Below are positions 10,964 through 24,300 of a DNA stretch of 64,000 bases, piece after piece. The position numbers and the translations under genes are program-made. Each line of letters begins with the position of its first letter. Position 1 is the first letter of the stretch. The notes under the pieces are model-generated. The model was not told the DNA's origin. It saw only the letters and a list, made by a program, of their open reading frames with translations, and did no database searches. The stretch spans positions 62,001-126,000 of the forward strand of contig JAOVVO010000018.1 in NCBI GenBank assembly GCA_028564675.1. The letters are read 5' to 3'. The stretch is from Onchocerca lupi. Its lineage: Eukaryota > Nematoda > Chromadorea > Rhabditida > Onchocercidae.

Positions 10964-13900
10964 ATGAGTGAAGCGAAAAGTTGCGCAGTGAAAGTATCTC
11001 GGAAAAGCAGAGCCAGCAAAAATTGTCGTCAACCTGTGGAAGCATCAATCGCAACAATAGCAGCTGAATCGTCCTCAACAAGTGAATCAACAACACCCTT
11101 ATCAACTCGCTCAATAGAATTCAATGATTACGGATCGCTTGCCATACTATCATCAGCTTTATCACTCTCATCTGCTTCACTGATCGTCGGATCCGCAGCA
11201 AAATTTACAACGCAGCAACACTTCAATATTACTGCGACAGCGGTTAATAGAAAAAGGGCGCATGCAGAACTATGCAAACAACAATTGCAAGCTCCTACTT
11301 ATGCTACCCTAATTCTCAATAGAAATACTGTGGTGAAATTTCCCGTTTGAAATATCTTTCTCACTCTTAATCTGTAGAATTAACAATAAATCTTCAACTC
11401 CGCAATTCAAACTAGCAATTCATTTTTGATTCGTGATTAAGTCACCTAACATAATTTAACTCCTTGTATCGAAAATTTCTTTACATTTTGTACGAAATTA
11501 ATTTGAAGTCTAGAAGCTCTCACGATTATTCCAACTTGAAAAGATTAGAATTACTGTCTTTTGCTGTTTTTCATCAAGTTATGCTTAATGCAGAGTCGAA
11601 AAATCTAAAAATCTAGAGATAACATTTAAAATATCTAGAAAAGATTGAAGTTGCGACGTGGAACCTTTAGATTTTTTATAAAATTAAGCTCAAGCTTTGA
11701 CTGCAGATTACAATAGACCGCAAGGAATTTGCACAAATTTCTCCATATTTTCGAGCTGCATTTTATGGTGGTTTCTCGGAAACAAAGTCCAGATTATTGA
11801 GTTTTGATAGAACTAAGGTTTGTCAAAACTTCACATCGTTTTATACTTTCGATAGTAAAAGTATTTGTCATTCGGCAGAATTTATTATCAAAAGAGATCT
11901 GAAGTAAATTTCCGAAAGTTTGGTATAATTTATGCAATTTATGTAAATATCAGTTACATTTAAAAGCAAATAGAAACTTCTCTATTTCGTTAGCCTCTTG
12001 AAATTAAAACCAGTGATAATTGATCAGGCGCTTGTAGAGTGAAGAATTCTTGCATTGCTGTGCTATCCTCAATCAACTTATGAGTGAAAATAAATGGGAA
12101 GTCCCAAATTTAGAATGGATGAATTTGCAAAAAGCATTTGAGGTATTATAATAATAATAATTCATTTACATTTAATGACTTGAAATCAATCATTGACGTG
12201 CATATTACATGATAGAGCACAGCAACTTTAATTGCTTCGCATTTTTCATCTTCGCGCAAAATGCTTGTTGCTTCTGACCTTCTGATAATGATAACTTGTA
12301 TTTAGTATTACCCAACTAATCTAATCTACTGAGCTAGCTAAAAAAATGAGTGATTCTTAATAACTTGCTAAATTAGACAATTTTTAGAAGGAAATTAATT
12401 ATGATTCAACCATAAATTTAAGTACATAATTTTAAATTTTTAATAGATATTAGACATAGCGTCTTACCTGCTGATTGATCCATTGCTGACACTTATATCC
12501 GACGTGATTGTTTCCAAAATAAATGCTGATTCATTAGTTCTCGCATATCATAAAGCAGGTATTTCAAACTAATGGATTTCTTCAATTTTAAAATAGGTTT
12601 TTCGTTTGCAACAGAAACTATTTAAAAAGCATAAAATCTGAAGATAATGGAGAGAAATAGAAGAATAGAAGATAGGACAAATCCTCATCGAATCTCATTT
12701 GGCGTAAACTTGACTGAAATGAAGAATCAATGGAAGAGGGAAGAAGGAATGGAAATGTCGTCGCATAAGTCAAATGCGATATGAACAGCACTTTTCAGAG
12801 AATCGCCACGTGCCATTAGCTCAAAAATTGTGGAAAATAATTGTTCGTCAATTCGATCGATTACTAATAAACAATACTTTTCTTGCGTCAGTTTCAGAAC
12901 TGAATTTTTTGTTTTTTAAACCACAAAATTGATCTAATTTTTGTCTGAAGGTAATAAAACAATTATCCTTTGGATAAAACTTATCAGGAAATCTAATTTA
13001 TGCTAGTTTCTCCTTTTTTTTTAAGACGTTCAGAATGATGTTTTACCTACTGATGCAAATAAAATGACTCCATTCATAATTTGGATACAAAAAGGATTAC
13101 CACTCTGAACCGCTGGAAATAAATTATAATTAATCTTTTTTGGAAATTCTGATTCAACCAGAAGTCGAATTAGAAAAGTCTCGAAAATGCAAGAATAGAT
13201 AATTTTACATTGCAAATTATTATGTTCCCTACTAATTAGCAATCATCCTTATTGATCGTAATGTTTAAGATTTTTTGATGGTTATAACAATTAAATTTCG
13301 AATTTAACTTCATAGTCATTTATGGAGTTATTCGAAAAAATTGTTTGATTTCAGACTTTCCGAGATAGAAATTCTAAAATTATTGTGCGATAGACATTTA
13401 AATATCAATAAAAATGAAGAAACAACGATGGTTCGGAAATGGATTACGGTTAGTTTGCTAAAAACGTCAAAAAAATTTTACACAAATCTGATAAAGATAC
13501 CGAAAATTTCAGTTATGTTTGCATAAACTGAAATGAGTGCTAAAATTTAAGGCCAATGATTACGATGGTTCAGGTGCGATACGATTACGTCAGGAACTCT
13601 GTGGAAGAAATGACACTGTTGGCTTCAGCGAGAATGAGCCACGTTTGCCAAATTCAGTCTTATTAGCAAGTGGTAATTATTTTCTAATATTGGTATTTTT
13701 CTGTAGTTACAGAAATTTTGAAAATTTTTCAAAAATTTCGAAGACAATTTGAAACAGCTGTGAATGACTTTTCTAGGTGGTTGGTCTAATCTAGGCCCAA
13801 CGATGTTGGTAGAAACGCTTGATTCTCGTGCGCAGAGATGGATACGTTCAGAACTCAAACTTTTTGAATTACCACGTGCCTACCATGCAGTCATCAATAC

Positions 13901-15465
13901 TGGTGAACATTTATTTACAATTGGCGGTTTTAATGGCGCTGAATATTATCGATCAACGAGAAGATTTAGTTTAAATAATCAAGTAGGTTTTGTGAAATTA
14001 TTATACTCGAGTTTGAAAAATCGGACCAATTACAATAATTGAAGATGGATTGAATCATTCAAATCCCTCTTCAGCTCATAATTACCTCTCTAAATTTGCA
14101 TTTCATCTAACTGAAATTCATTCAAGCTTTTTTTTTTTTAATTTTTATTTAAGGGAAAAAAAGTAAGCATTTGCAAATGAGAAAACTTAAAACTGGAAGT
14201 TGAAAACTTTGAGCTTCCAAAACTGAAGCTGGTTAATTTGCAGGAATGTACAGAAGTTGCACCAATGTACGATCAGCGATGCTACGTTGGATGTGGTTTA
14301 TTGGATCCGGAACGAATCATAGCAATCGGTGGCTATAACAATCACGATCGCTTGAGATCTGCCGAGATTTTGCATATACCAACGAATCAGTGGCATCGAA
14401 TTGCCGAGATGAGCGTCAGAAGGTTATTTTAAGTGAAAAAGTTGAAAATTAACTACATATTATCGAATTGAACGGAAATGTAACATGGATTGCTCGTATC
14501 AAAGAAAATAACATTAAATTTTAAAATGAATTCGAAATTTTTTCATAATTAATTTCTTTATTTCGACTCAAGAAAACCTGAATAATATTCATCTCACTAC
14601 ATCTTCATCCTCACTTCATACTTCTTCATATTTTTATAAAGGAAGTAAAAATATGACTGCAGAAGTGACGGCCACTGCGTGATCATGAAAAATGTGGCGT
14701 ATGCCATCGGTGGTTTTGACGGAATGAATTGTCATGCCAGCGTTGAATATTATGAACCACAGCGTGATCGATGGTTTATTGTGAGTAACAACATGACAAG
14801 TCGAGTTAGTGCCTTTGTGACTGCTTCTGCTTTCAGAGTTCCGGTCCTTCACAAACTTATCCTAGTCATCCTTTTCTTCAGAGTCGTTCAAAATCCAAGA
14901 CTTTAAAATAACCGATAAATTTTAAAACTCCGACTTAGCAAGAATATTTATATTTTAGCGCTCTGGTGTTGGTGCAGCCATCCTGGAAGGTGTTGTGTTC
15001 ATTTGTGGTGGTTTCGATGGTACCAGTCGTTTACAGACATGCGAATTTATCGACACAAGAGAAGGAAAGTGGCATCGCTTACGGTCGATGAATCGACCAC
15101 GGTTTTAAATTTAATTCACATATTTGATCCGGAATTGATCCCAAGTCCACACACAATAAAAATCATAAAGTTTGCCCTGTTATCAGATTACGAATTTAAA
15201 AGTATTCAAAACGGTTATGAATTAAAATTTTTTTTATTCCAGTTCAAATTTTGGTATAGAAGTATTGAACAACCAAGTAGTAGTTGCTGGAGGCTATGGA
15301 GGTATGGTTGGCACCATAGGTGAAACAGAAGCATACGATTTTCGCTCTAACAGCTGGATCGAGTTACCAACGATGAGCTTGAGACGTTCAGCACTTTATC
15401 TTACTCGAGTCGAGAATCATGATATCATTGACGCGTTTGTTCGTCCAAAATGTACTACTACATAA
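10964..15465 (+). CDS. KLHL10-type BTB-BACK-Kelch protein
   Basis: Predicted substrate adaptor for a cullin-3 ubiquitin ligase; KLHL10 proteins act in sperm development, and SPE-26 is the well-known Caenorhabditis sperm Kelch protein (family knowledge). Twelve exons: 10964-11332, 11707-11817, 12038-12142, 12447-12558, 12799-12886, 13355-13448, 13552-13672, 13777-13982, 14244-14422, 14663-14804, 14959-15101, 15243-15465, giving 630 residues, close to KLHL10. A Ser/Thr-rich leader is followed by a reduced BTB (ISPYFRAAFYGGF), a BACK domain (HVPLAQKLWKIIV; ILKLLCDRHL) and six Kelch blades with GG doublets (LFTIGGFNGAEYYRS, RIIAIGGYN, AYAIGGFDGMN, VFICGGFDGTSRL, VVVAGGYGG). The order and linkers (PRLPNSVLLASGGWS, LPRAYHAV, MYDQRCYV, RPRSNFGIEV, LRRSALYL) follow KLHL10 specifically. 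The BTB lacks the usual HR-VLAA stretch before SPYF. The 13552 border is the least certain. Confidence 0.87.
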
Positions 15466-16008
15466 AAACAAGATGGATGCAGACCAATTTTTAAAAGATG
15501 CATCATCTTTATTAAGATATTTTTCGTAAAAAGGTATGAATCCTTCTGAAGATGACATCAAAAAACCTTCACGAAATTTGCTTGAAATATGATTCTATTT
15601 TTGTCTGCATTCATCTATATTACTACAAATTGCTACAAATAATATTTTTACTTGAATGAAACAAATCAATGTGTCGCGTCTTAAGCATTCTTAGACGCCT
15701 ATAATTATCAAATTAATTGTATTAACCAAAAATGAGTTACTTATGATGTTATGCGAAAATGTATCATAAATTTGTATTCAATGGCATACATGCTTCTCCA
15801 GCGTTGCTTAATGTTCATAATATGTCATTTGATGCATTCATTTCAACAAAAAAAGCAATAAACATAATTCAGTTTCGACATCACATTTCTTCTCATGATT
15901 TGCCAGTTACGAAACTTTATACTTATCAATCACTGAAGATTATAAAAGTATTACGAACAAATAAGTCGGATTGGTGATTCGTTTTCAGTAACATAAATTG
16001 GCATCAGA
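15466..16008. other. Spacer between KLHL10-like gene and membrane glycoprotein gene
   Basis: 3' flank of the KLHL10-like gene. AATAAA at 15857-15862 is a possible poly(A) signal about 390 bases after the stop. A GTTTTCAG acceptor ends at 15988, 20 bases before the next ATG, and fits spliced-leader addition to the following gene. No other feature seen. Confidence 0.45.
15981..15988 (+). promoter_or_regulatory. Putative trans-splice acceptor for the gene at 16009
   Basis: GTTTTCAG lies 20 bases upstream of the proposed ATG with no open frame before it. This is the usual arrangement for spliced-leader addition in nematodes; not proven from sequence alone. Confidence 0.4.
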
Positions 16009-18762
16009 ATGGAGAAAAATTACTCGTTCTTGGTATCATTCAATTGTTTATTGCTTGCATTATCGCTGTATCGCAGTGCAATTTTAGATGTTGTCGAGAT
16101 ATTAGTATATTATTATAAATTAGACCAACTTCTAAATTTTTTGCTTCAAAATATTTGTCACAGAGATAGCCAACCGAATCCTATCGCTTTTATCTGCAGT
16201 AGAATTTTTCTTTAGAAAATGTAGTAATATATAGGCGAATAAAAAGTCCGAGCTATAGCTTGGATTATTGTCGCATCTTTAGGCTAATTTTCGCTTTTTT
16301 TCTTGCAGCTAGCACAAAATGCAAATTTCCAACTTTCTCAGATTTTCTAGCACTTTTCCTCCGCAACATTTTCTCATAGTCTTCATGCGCTGGATGGTTG
16401 CTTCTTTTTGCATGCTCTCGCAGTTTGTCATATGCAGAAATTCAATTGCTATTGCTGTGAATAATAATGGCAATGTTAGCCAATAGATGCTATTAAATAG
16501 AATATCAGAATTTAGAGCAGAATATTGAAAAAAAAATAGGATATCAGAATATCAGAATTTATGATATCACTTTGCATTTTTCGCGAATAATTTCCTTTTT
16601 ACAGCAGCAATTTGAGTTTCTCACGCAGTCGTTTGCAATCTTCCAATATATGCGCACGTTAAAACAGGAATTCATAAATATTATATTTCATCCTTTTTTG
16701 CTTGCGGAATGCTTCGACTTATGATATTACTTGAATCAGATTTTTCGCTTCAGAATGAATCCATGACTTTTTGTAAATTAATTACATACAATGGCAACAT
16801 GTCATTGACGTGGAATATCAGTGATGATCAAATGGAAGAGTGTATTCGGGAAATATTAAACGCGGATTCGAAACAAATCCATACTGTACTCGATGATACG
16901 AACAACGGCATCGCACAATTTTTCTATACTCTTCAACAGCCATTCAGTCAGTTTTCTGCTAAAATAATAACTACGGGAAAGAACAGAATATAATAATTGG
17001 CTTGCAAAGTTTCTTGTTGAAAAATTAAATACTGCAATGGGCGTAAATTAAAAAGCACTATTTAATAACTTCAATGTAAGTCAAATAAGGCATTAAGCAA
17101 AATGTGTATAACACATAACAGAGTGCGTTCCAAAAATTTAATATGACCTAATCGTTGATTATTGAATCTAAGTTTGCACCATTTAAATATGAAGTAAGAA
17201 GAATATGCACCCAATACATCGCTAAGTGACCATGTTATTTTTAAGCAGATTGTCGTGGTTATTTATCAAATCTCTGTATCGTAATCCTTCGATGTTTTCT
17301 TTTCGATTGCTACCGTTTTCAAATTTGAAACTTTCGGAATCACTTCTCGTCTACTATCTATTTCATCATTTGAATCATACAGTAATCTGTAGTTTTTTAA
17401 GTATGAAAGCATATTGCAGTCGAAAGTGATACAGTCTGCTACAGCAATGATACAATGGATGAAATATATAATATAACGATGGTGTGTGTAAACTCCACTG
17501 AACCAGCAGGTTTAATTTTTACTGCCTTACATCTTAAAGTTATCAAAATTTCGCCAGAATGTTTTGTCTTGAGAACTATTATGACAGTTTCAGATATTTG
17601 GCGTAAGTTCTAAGTTTGACAGCAAAATTTCTGTATGATCATTTGGCAGTACCTTTTTGCAAAACTTTGCTACTTGTCCAACTTTTTGATTTTTCTTTCC
17701 CTTCTTTCCCTGCTAGTATCTTTAATTACAAAGAGACAAATGCCTTCTCAAATATTTGTTTGTCCTCACTCAATAGCTATAAAAAACTTCGAAACATTTT
17801 TTCCCAAATTGTAATTTTCCTTAGAACACAATTTCGCCGACTTGAATGAATCTACGGAATATTATGTAAGTTCATTGTCAGCTCATTCATCTTATTTTTC
17901 TTTTAGTGAATATCATTATTAATCCATTAAATGGATAGGAATAAGGAGTAGTGACATAAGCAAAAACGATCAAAATCAGTTCTGCTAAAATATGCTTTCA
18001 TACTGCTGTCCATAATTTCATTTTCGATTTCAAATATTTGATCATCCTAAATTAATTTCTGCAGGACCATTTGAAATGATATTTTAGTTAGAAAGACAAC
18101 TCTTAGGCCCTACTTTATCATTACTACTAAAACAAATCAGAATTGTATTTCAGGATTGGAACAGTTCACTGATCCCATACTTAAACCATACATCTACAAC
18201 AATGGTTGCTGTTTTCTGCAACATATAACATTATAGAGATCTCATTTGATAAATAATTCTATAAAAATGTAAATTCCCTTCAGAAACCTTTGCCGGGGAA
18301 ATGGAATCGAATAGTTCGAGTCGGATTGGCAAGCTTCTCTGTATTTCTTGCAGCAGTAATCGTTTGTATCATTTTGTTTCTGCTTGTCGTTCTTCTCAAA
18401 TGCATCCAACGATTACTATTGGTTAGACGAATGCCTCAGTCCCAGCACACCGTTATCAAGCATGTTATCAGTGATATGGGAATTGTGAGATTTTGATCAA
18501 ACATTAAAAATTCGAATTAAGAAAAGAGTTTCGAAAGTAAGGGAGACTATAATTATTGTTCAAGCTTAAATTCCGACTTATTTAAATCGAGAAAAGTTAA
18601 AAATTAAAAAAATGCCGATTTCTCTTTCAGCAGCAAATTAAGGAGGATGTGACGCAAGAATCGAGCCGCAAAAGTTCAGCAATTTATCATCAAAAAAAAG
18701 CATCTGCTTTGAAGATATTGCATCTAAAAGACATGCGCCCATTTATTGGATGTTTATTTTAA
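16009..18762 (+). CDS. Uncharacterised type I membrane glycoprotein
   Basis: Not recognised. Seven exons join with consistent phase: 16009-16104 (provisional), 16754-16946, 17420-17602, 17825-17865, 18154-18204, 18284-18484, 18631-18762 (TAA), giving about 298 residues. The start encodes a signal-like segment (FLVSFNCLLLALSLY). The ectodomain has about five cysteines and many N-glycosylation sequons (NES, NMS, NIS, NDT, NIT, NST, NES, NSS, NHT), the last near the membrane. One transmembrane helix follows (VGLASFSVFLAAVIVCIILF, continuing LLVVLLKC), then a basic cytoplasmic tail of about 80 residues with QESSRKSS and ending PFIGCLF. That is the plan of a single-pass surface receptor or adhesion protein. 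Exon 1 is the weakest link; the last five exons are better supported. It lies 543 bases downstream of the KLHL10-like gene on the same strand, so co-transcription is possible but unproven. Confidence 0.6.
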
Positions 18763-21342
18763 AAAAACAGCATATCTCACTGTACATAATTCTTTGTCTA
18801 ACTTTTTTCAGATATGGGTTTTATTGAGCTGTCACTTCACTTTAATTTACATATTTTTCGATTTCGGCCAAGTTTTTGTTTGCCGCAGATCTCTTTGATT
18901 TTTCTTTAACTATGAGTAAATTTTCTGAGAAAATCCCAAATCAGCTAGAAACGTGTTAGTCCAGAAAGTGTGATGGTATGTTGGTATAAGATTGGATATT
19001 ACGAGTTAAATATTACAAGTGATGCTGCAGAAGAATTGTTCTGGTGCTGCGGCATTGTCGATTAAATAGGAAATCTCTTTCTTTTTTCTGAAGGAAAGAT
19101 TTTAAAAATTTTCTTAGTTGATCAGCCATGCGGTAATTGCAGTAGTATAGATTTGTATTTACCGAGTATAGCACAATTCTATGATTGGTTTGTTTTCAAA
19201 ACACGCAAAGTGATCAAATGAATGTTCTTTTTATGGAAGATTGAAAACATAAACAAAATCGATTATGAAGCAGCGAATTCAAGGATCCGTGGAACCGTAA
19301 ATGAATCCAAAAAACGTCTGCTCCTCTTCGTCGCAAATTTCGGGAAATTCCATTTTTTTTTTTTTTTTTTTTTTTTTAGTTCCTTGGTATATTTAATAAT
19401 CTGATGCCTCATCCGAGTTTATTGATTATTCTTGTGAGAAGGCATTCAGGATTGCCAAGAATCAACGCTTTTGTGAATCAACTTGAACATTTCAACTGAA
19501 ATTCTTCCTTCCGATATTATTAAGTCATTGTACATAAAACAGAGCTGAATTATATATTTTTATCAACCTCGGAACACAAAAAGCAAAATAAAAGAAATAA
19601 GAGGAAACAGCTGTCCCCTTAAGGAAGAATCAGAACAACAACATAAATAAATGATGCATCCAATATAACACACTTTCCCAGTGAATAACTCACCAAGCAG
19701 TGTGGATAGAAGGAATGAAGAAGGAATCTCCCTCTTTGAGACTTCTCGATCATAGAGGTAATCGAGGAAAAAGTAGAAATTGACCCACCTGTTTGTTGCT
19801 AATGACAAAAGCAAAAGAATCCTAAACCTTTCGTAGATAACGACAAATATCTGTGAAATCTAGTGCGATACGGGACTCAGCATATGTGTACGTTTCTTAT
19901 GTATGCTTTGATAGTTGCGTAACATCAAATATCAACAAACAAAGAAATTCACAAAAATTATAAGTACCAAAGAAAAAACATGCAGAAAAATTATTGCAAC
20001 CATATATAACATCAAAAAATTCAACGAGTAAAAGATGAACTATGATTAAGTTGAAAGGAAGCAAAGAGACAAGAAAGGAAGCCAGAAAACAACAAAAAGA
20101 GGTAAAAGTCGGAACAAAATCTTTTAATGAAACAGCAATAAAATACTCATTAAATACCATATGAAGAAACAAATCATTTCGTATACAGTTTCAATCAAAA
20201 TTGTGCTGATGAAAACATCAAAAAGTGACAAATAAGACAATGCTATCGCATCGAAAGCAAATATAATATTTTGTGCCTATTACAATATGATAGAAATTTC
20301 GTGAAGGAAACAAAACTGCAACCAAAAAAGAAAGTCTGTAGTTTAAATTTACTACTGATCGCACTGGTGCTTTTGAGATCATCAGCGAATTCTTTGCCCT
20401 AAGGTGGCAACAAAAGATTATTTCTCTACAAGCTTCTTGCTAAAAAATGATTTCTTGAGAAGCATTAATTTTTGATCGATGAGATATAGAGTTGCCTAAA
20501 GACTCTAATCTTATATTACTTCCTTTCTGCTCATGGGATATTCAAGGCTTTTTTAAAGTTATTGAACTAAATTATACTCGTAAGTCTAGCGTAACCAACC
20601 CAAGCTATTTAACAGCATATTTCTGCTGAATCTTTCATTCTCCTCCGACTAATTCTTGTCCTAATATTAGAACCGAACAAATTTTTCTTCGTTTTCTTCT
20701 TTTTTCACTCTATGCTTGTGGCAGCTGCAAAATAACGCTTGCAAACCATCTTTAGAAAATCAATCATCCGAATTGGTAGCTATTACGAATATTGTCGAAG
20801 CATCAAAAATTTTGAGCAAGTTCTAATTTAAATCTAAAATTCTTGAATGATCTGGCAATTACTAATGGCCGGAAGCAAGATAACGGAAAAACTCCATAAG
20901 CTTATATATAATCATATATATTTAGAATATATATGAATATATTCAGAATTATCAGAAAAAGATCTTCTGAAACACAATAAAGGAAATAAGAAGCATACTG
21001 GATAGATGGATTCACAAAAAGGGAGTTAGCAGCACATATGGTAAGACTAGAATTATTATTGTTGTCATTATTATTACTATTGCTAAAAAAAATAATATTT
21101 TACTGATATTTCCTAAATATTATTATTATTCCAAGGCTTAGGAATAAATCTCTATGTAATATAACCAAAAATCCATGAAAGATAGGATACAGTTAATCAA
21201 ATCTCGAGGAAAAATAAAATGAAACAGTATTTCGAAAACTTTACAATGATCTGATTGATTAAATTTACCGTTACTTAAAAAACACGGAATGTTATGCAGC
21301 CAGTGGAAATGTCTTTTGCTTCTACTCAAATTTACGCAGTAA
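18763..21342. other. Convergent intergenic region
   Basis: Spacer between the 3' ends of the plus-strand glycoprotein gene and the minus-strand CPEB gene. It contains a 25-base T tract at 19353-19377, AT-rich simple sequence around 20900-21130, and hydrophobic open frames on the minus strand at 19563-20172 that lack coding support. Nothing else recognised. Confidence 0.5.
19353..19377. repeat. Poly(T) tract
   Basis: Twenty-five uninterrupted T residues, in a non-coding spacer; length may be unreliable in assembly. Confidence 0.8.
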
Positions 21343-24300
21343 TTAATAATGCTGCGAACATCGTGCGGTAAAGCATGAGGTCGTATCAATATGACGACAA
21401 TAATCCACAGGTGCAGCAGCGGTGGATAATACTTTATTATTTGGTAAATGATTATGATGTGGTGGATGTGCCAAGAGCTGAAACTGTCAAAATTTAATAA
21501 ACATTTTATCTGAGCATTCTCAGATTCTAACTTACATTAACAACTGAACTAGACAAAAATCAAGCGAAAACTTTTAAGATTTCACGGTTATCATTATTCA
21601 TTTTTCCTAGTATCTGGTACTTTAGCATGCTCTCCTTAATCTTCCAGATGCAGATGTCCATCTTAGATGCATCATTGTCAGAAGTTTGCAGAGTTGCATC
21701 TAACGCTGTGCTAAATTCGACTAAAATAAATTAGCATGAATTTTCAGATCGCTCTATTCAAATCCACCACTATAATTATCCAAGTTTTATTTGACTGTAG
21801 CAAAAGACTCACTTTCGTTTGATCACCAATACGAACCAACGGCTTGTGAGAAGCCTTTTTCTCATCAGAATATTCACCATAGTGATAAAAATCCCAGCAT
21901 AACTCGCAATAATACTGCAGGCATGTCATATCGCCACAGAAATACGGCGCGTAACGACCAGCGCAAAGTACACCTTCACATTCGTCGCACATCTGCTCGT
22001 CCATTACATAGGGCTTTATTTCCACCTATAACAAACATATCATATCATAACATATCAGCGAGATTGTTGTAGTAATTTCCCGAAATTTCTCAACTTTTCA
22101 TAAAAATTCCTTGGCGCAAATCAGTCAATACAAAGCCTACTTTGGTTCTCATTCTTTTTCTTTTTTTGGGGAAGAAAAAGAATCTGATATCAGCAGATAA
22201 AAAACTTCGTCTAAAACAGAAGCAATAGATGATAGTGTTGTATATAAATTTAACAAAAAAGAGAAGTTAAAATGGGAGATAAGGCATACTATGCACGAAG
22301 ATTTGATGGTTGAATCATCCTTTTCAGAAGATTTTCTGCTTCATGTGAAAATAAACCAACAAATTACATCCTGATACTTACTTCCCGATATCAAACAGGC
22401 GCTTTTGAAACATCTTTTTTGATAGTGCACCGGCTACTAATATTTAAAACCAGTTAACGATAATGGAAGATTGCAAAAAGTGAAAATATGCCAGAAGAAT
22501 AGGATGTATTCTGGTAGTTGAAAAATTATAATTTGATGAAATGGAAATTACCCGTTTACTCATATCAGCATGAGGAATATGCACGAAGCGTCCGCTTATA
22601 GCTGCAACAAAAGATTGTTCAGTAGTAAATGTAACTCGTGCTGCTCCTTTCGGGTACTTCAATTCGGGATCAATATCAATCCCAACATAACAAACCGATC
22701 CATAAAGATGATCTAGAACACCTGCCAATTCTCCTGAAATAACAGAGCAAGTAATCTTGAAATTTATGGACATTTCGTTTCCTGTAATATTAAAACATAC
22801 GAGCTTTCGTTGGTCGAGGTACGCCACCTATGAAAATAGTTCGCCGTGGATTTAGCGGCATATCCTCTCGAAACATGAATTCCATATCATCTAGACGCCA
22901 TGGTCGCACTTGTACCTTAAAATTGTGGACGTTGTTTTTATCCAGAGAAAATTATGTTAAATTTTAAATATTTGAGGCTATAAACAGTAAAACTCAATTG
23001 TGGATATATCCATATAACTGATGGCATTTACGGAAAAAACTGACTGGTTTGTCACGCATCGTTGGACTAGAAACAAACAAGTAGTATTTCTCATCTTCTT
23101 TGTGACATCTGCTCACCAGCAGTTGTACTGAGCGCTCATCTTCAAATACCAAGAAGACGTAACCCGTCATATAGCGTGCTGGAAATGATTTAAAGGATAT
23201 TTAATAATTTAAGTCTATTTTTGCATTCCTAAGCAAACAAATTATTATTTTTTTTCCACATAGGCCTCAGCAGAAGAAATATGACAAAAAAGAATCAAAC
23301 CAATATAAGCTCAGTAAGATGAATCAGATTTACATTTTGAATCAGATCCATATTTTCTTGAATCAAAGTAATGCTTATTCAAATACCTAGAAAATTACTA
23401 CGAAATATTGAACAATAAATAAACATGCCTGTGGATCGTTCTTTAACACCGTTATCAGAACGACGCGGCCAATCAACAAGCACCGGACCAAATTGAGAAA
23501 ATGTTGATGTTATTTCATCTGGAAATAATCTTTTCGTTAGCAATAGTAATTTAATATCGAGGAAGAAAATAATTCCTTCTTCATATCTCTAATCTATGCT
23601 AGTGATCGCTGATCCTCGAAAATAATCGTCAACAAAATTATGCATGCTTTAACTTAATGATAGCATATCTTAGTTAGGCTTTGATTGTGATCATAATGAA
23701 ATGGCTGTTAGAAAAAATGTGAATTTTTCAGTTTCATTTTGAAGTTTCCATTTTAGAATTTGCAAATTTGCAATTCGGAAAAAAAATCCTTTTAACCCTC
23801 CGTGACATCAATTGGAAGTCCACCGACGAAAACTTTGCGGGCAAAAATTTCGAGTGATTCATCCATTATGAAATATGCTTCTGGAGTAGAAGGAACACCC
23901 GGATTACGTGATAAATTTCGGCGATCACTGGTTTCCGTTTTTGCTGCAACAAAGTCTGTGAATTACTAATTCCATATTTCTTCAGTTTTTTGAAGAAATG
24001 GTCAATACTTCATTTAAATGTTCATCTCTCCAATTTCACAGAGAAAAGTTCATTTTATACAAGAAACAACGTGGTGTCAAACGATATTTAGGAGATAAAA
24101 TTTAGTCATTTAGCCAAAATGCAAAAAGTTGGTGCATTCATGTTTTTAAAGCAGAAATTTTGAATTGAAAAAAGTAAGTAAATTACTCGGTTCACTTTAA
24201 CATTTCAGCAACAATCGAAAACGGTTCACTGAAACCCTATGTCATATATTATTATCTTCAAAAGCTGAGCATATAGAAATTTTCAAAGGAATTACCACTG

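Noticed and set aside
17717..17810. Candidate exon in the glycoprotein gene
   Set aside because: Its 3' phase leads to an immediate stop in the next exon, while skipping it gives a clean join from 17602 to 17825.
19563..20172. Hydrophobic open frames on the minus strand
   Set aside because: AT-rich, Phe/Leu/Ser/Cys-heavy translation as expected of non-coding sequence; no splice sites or domain.
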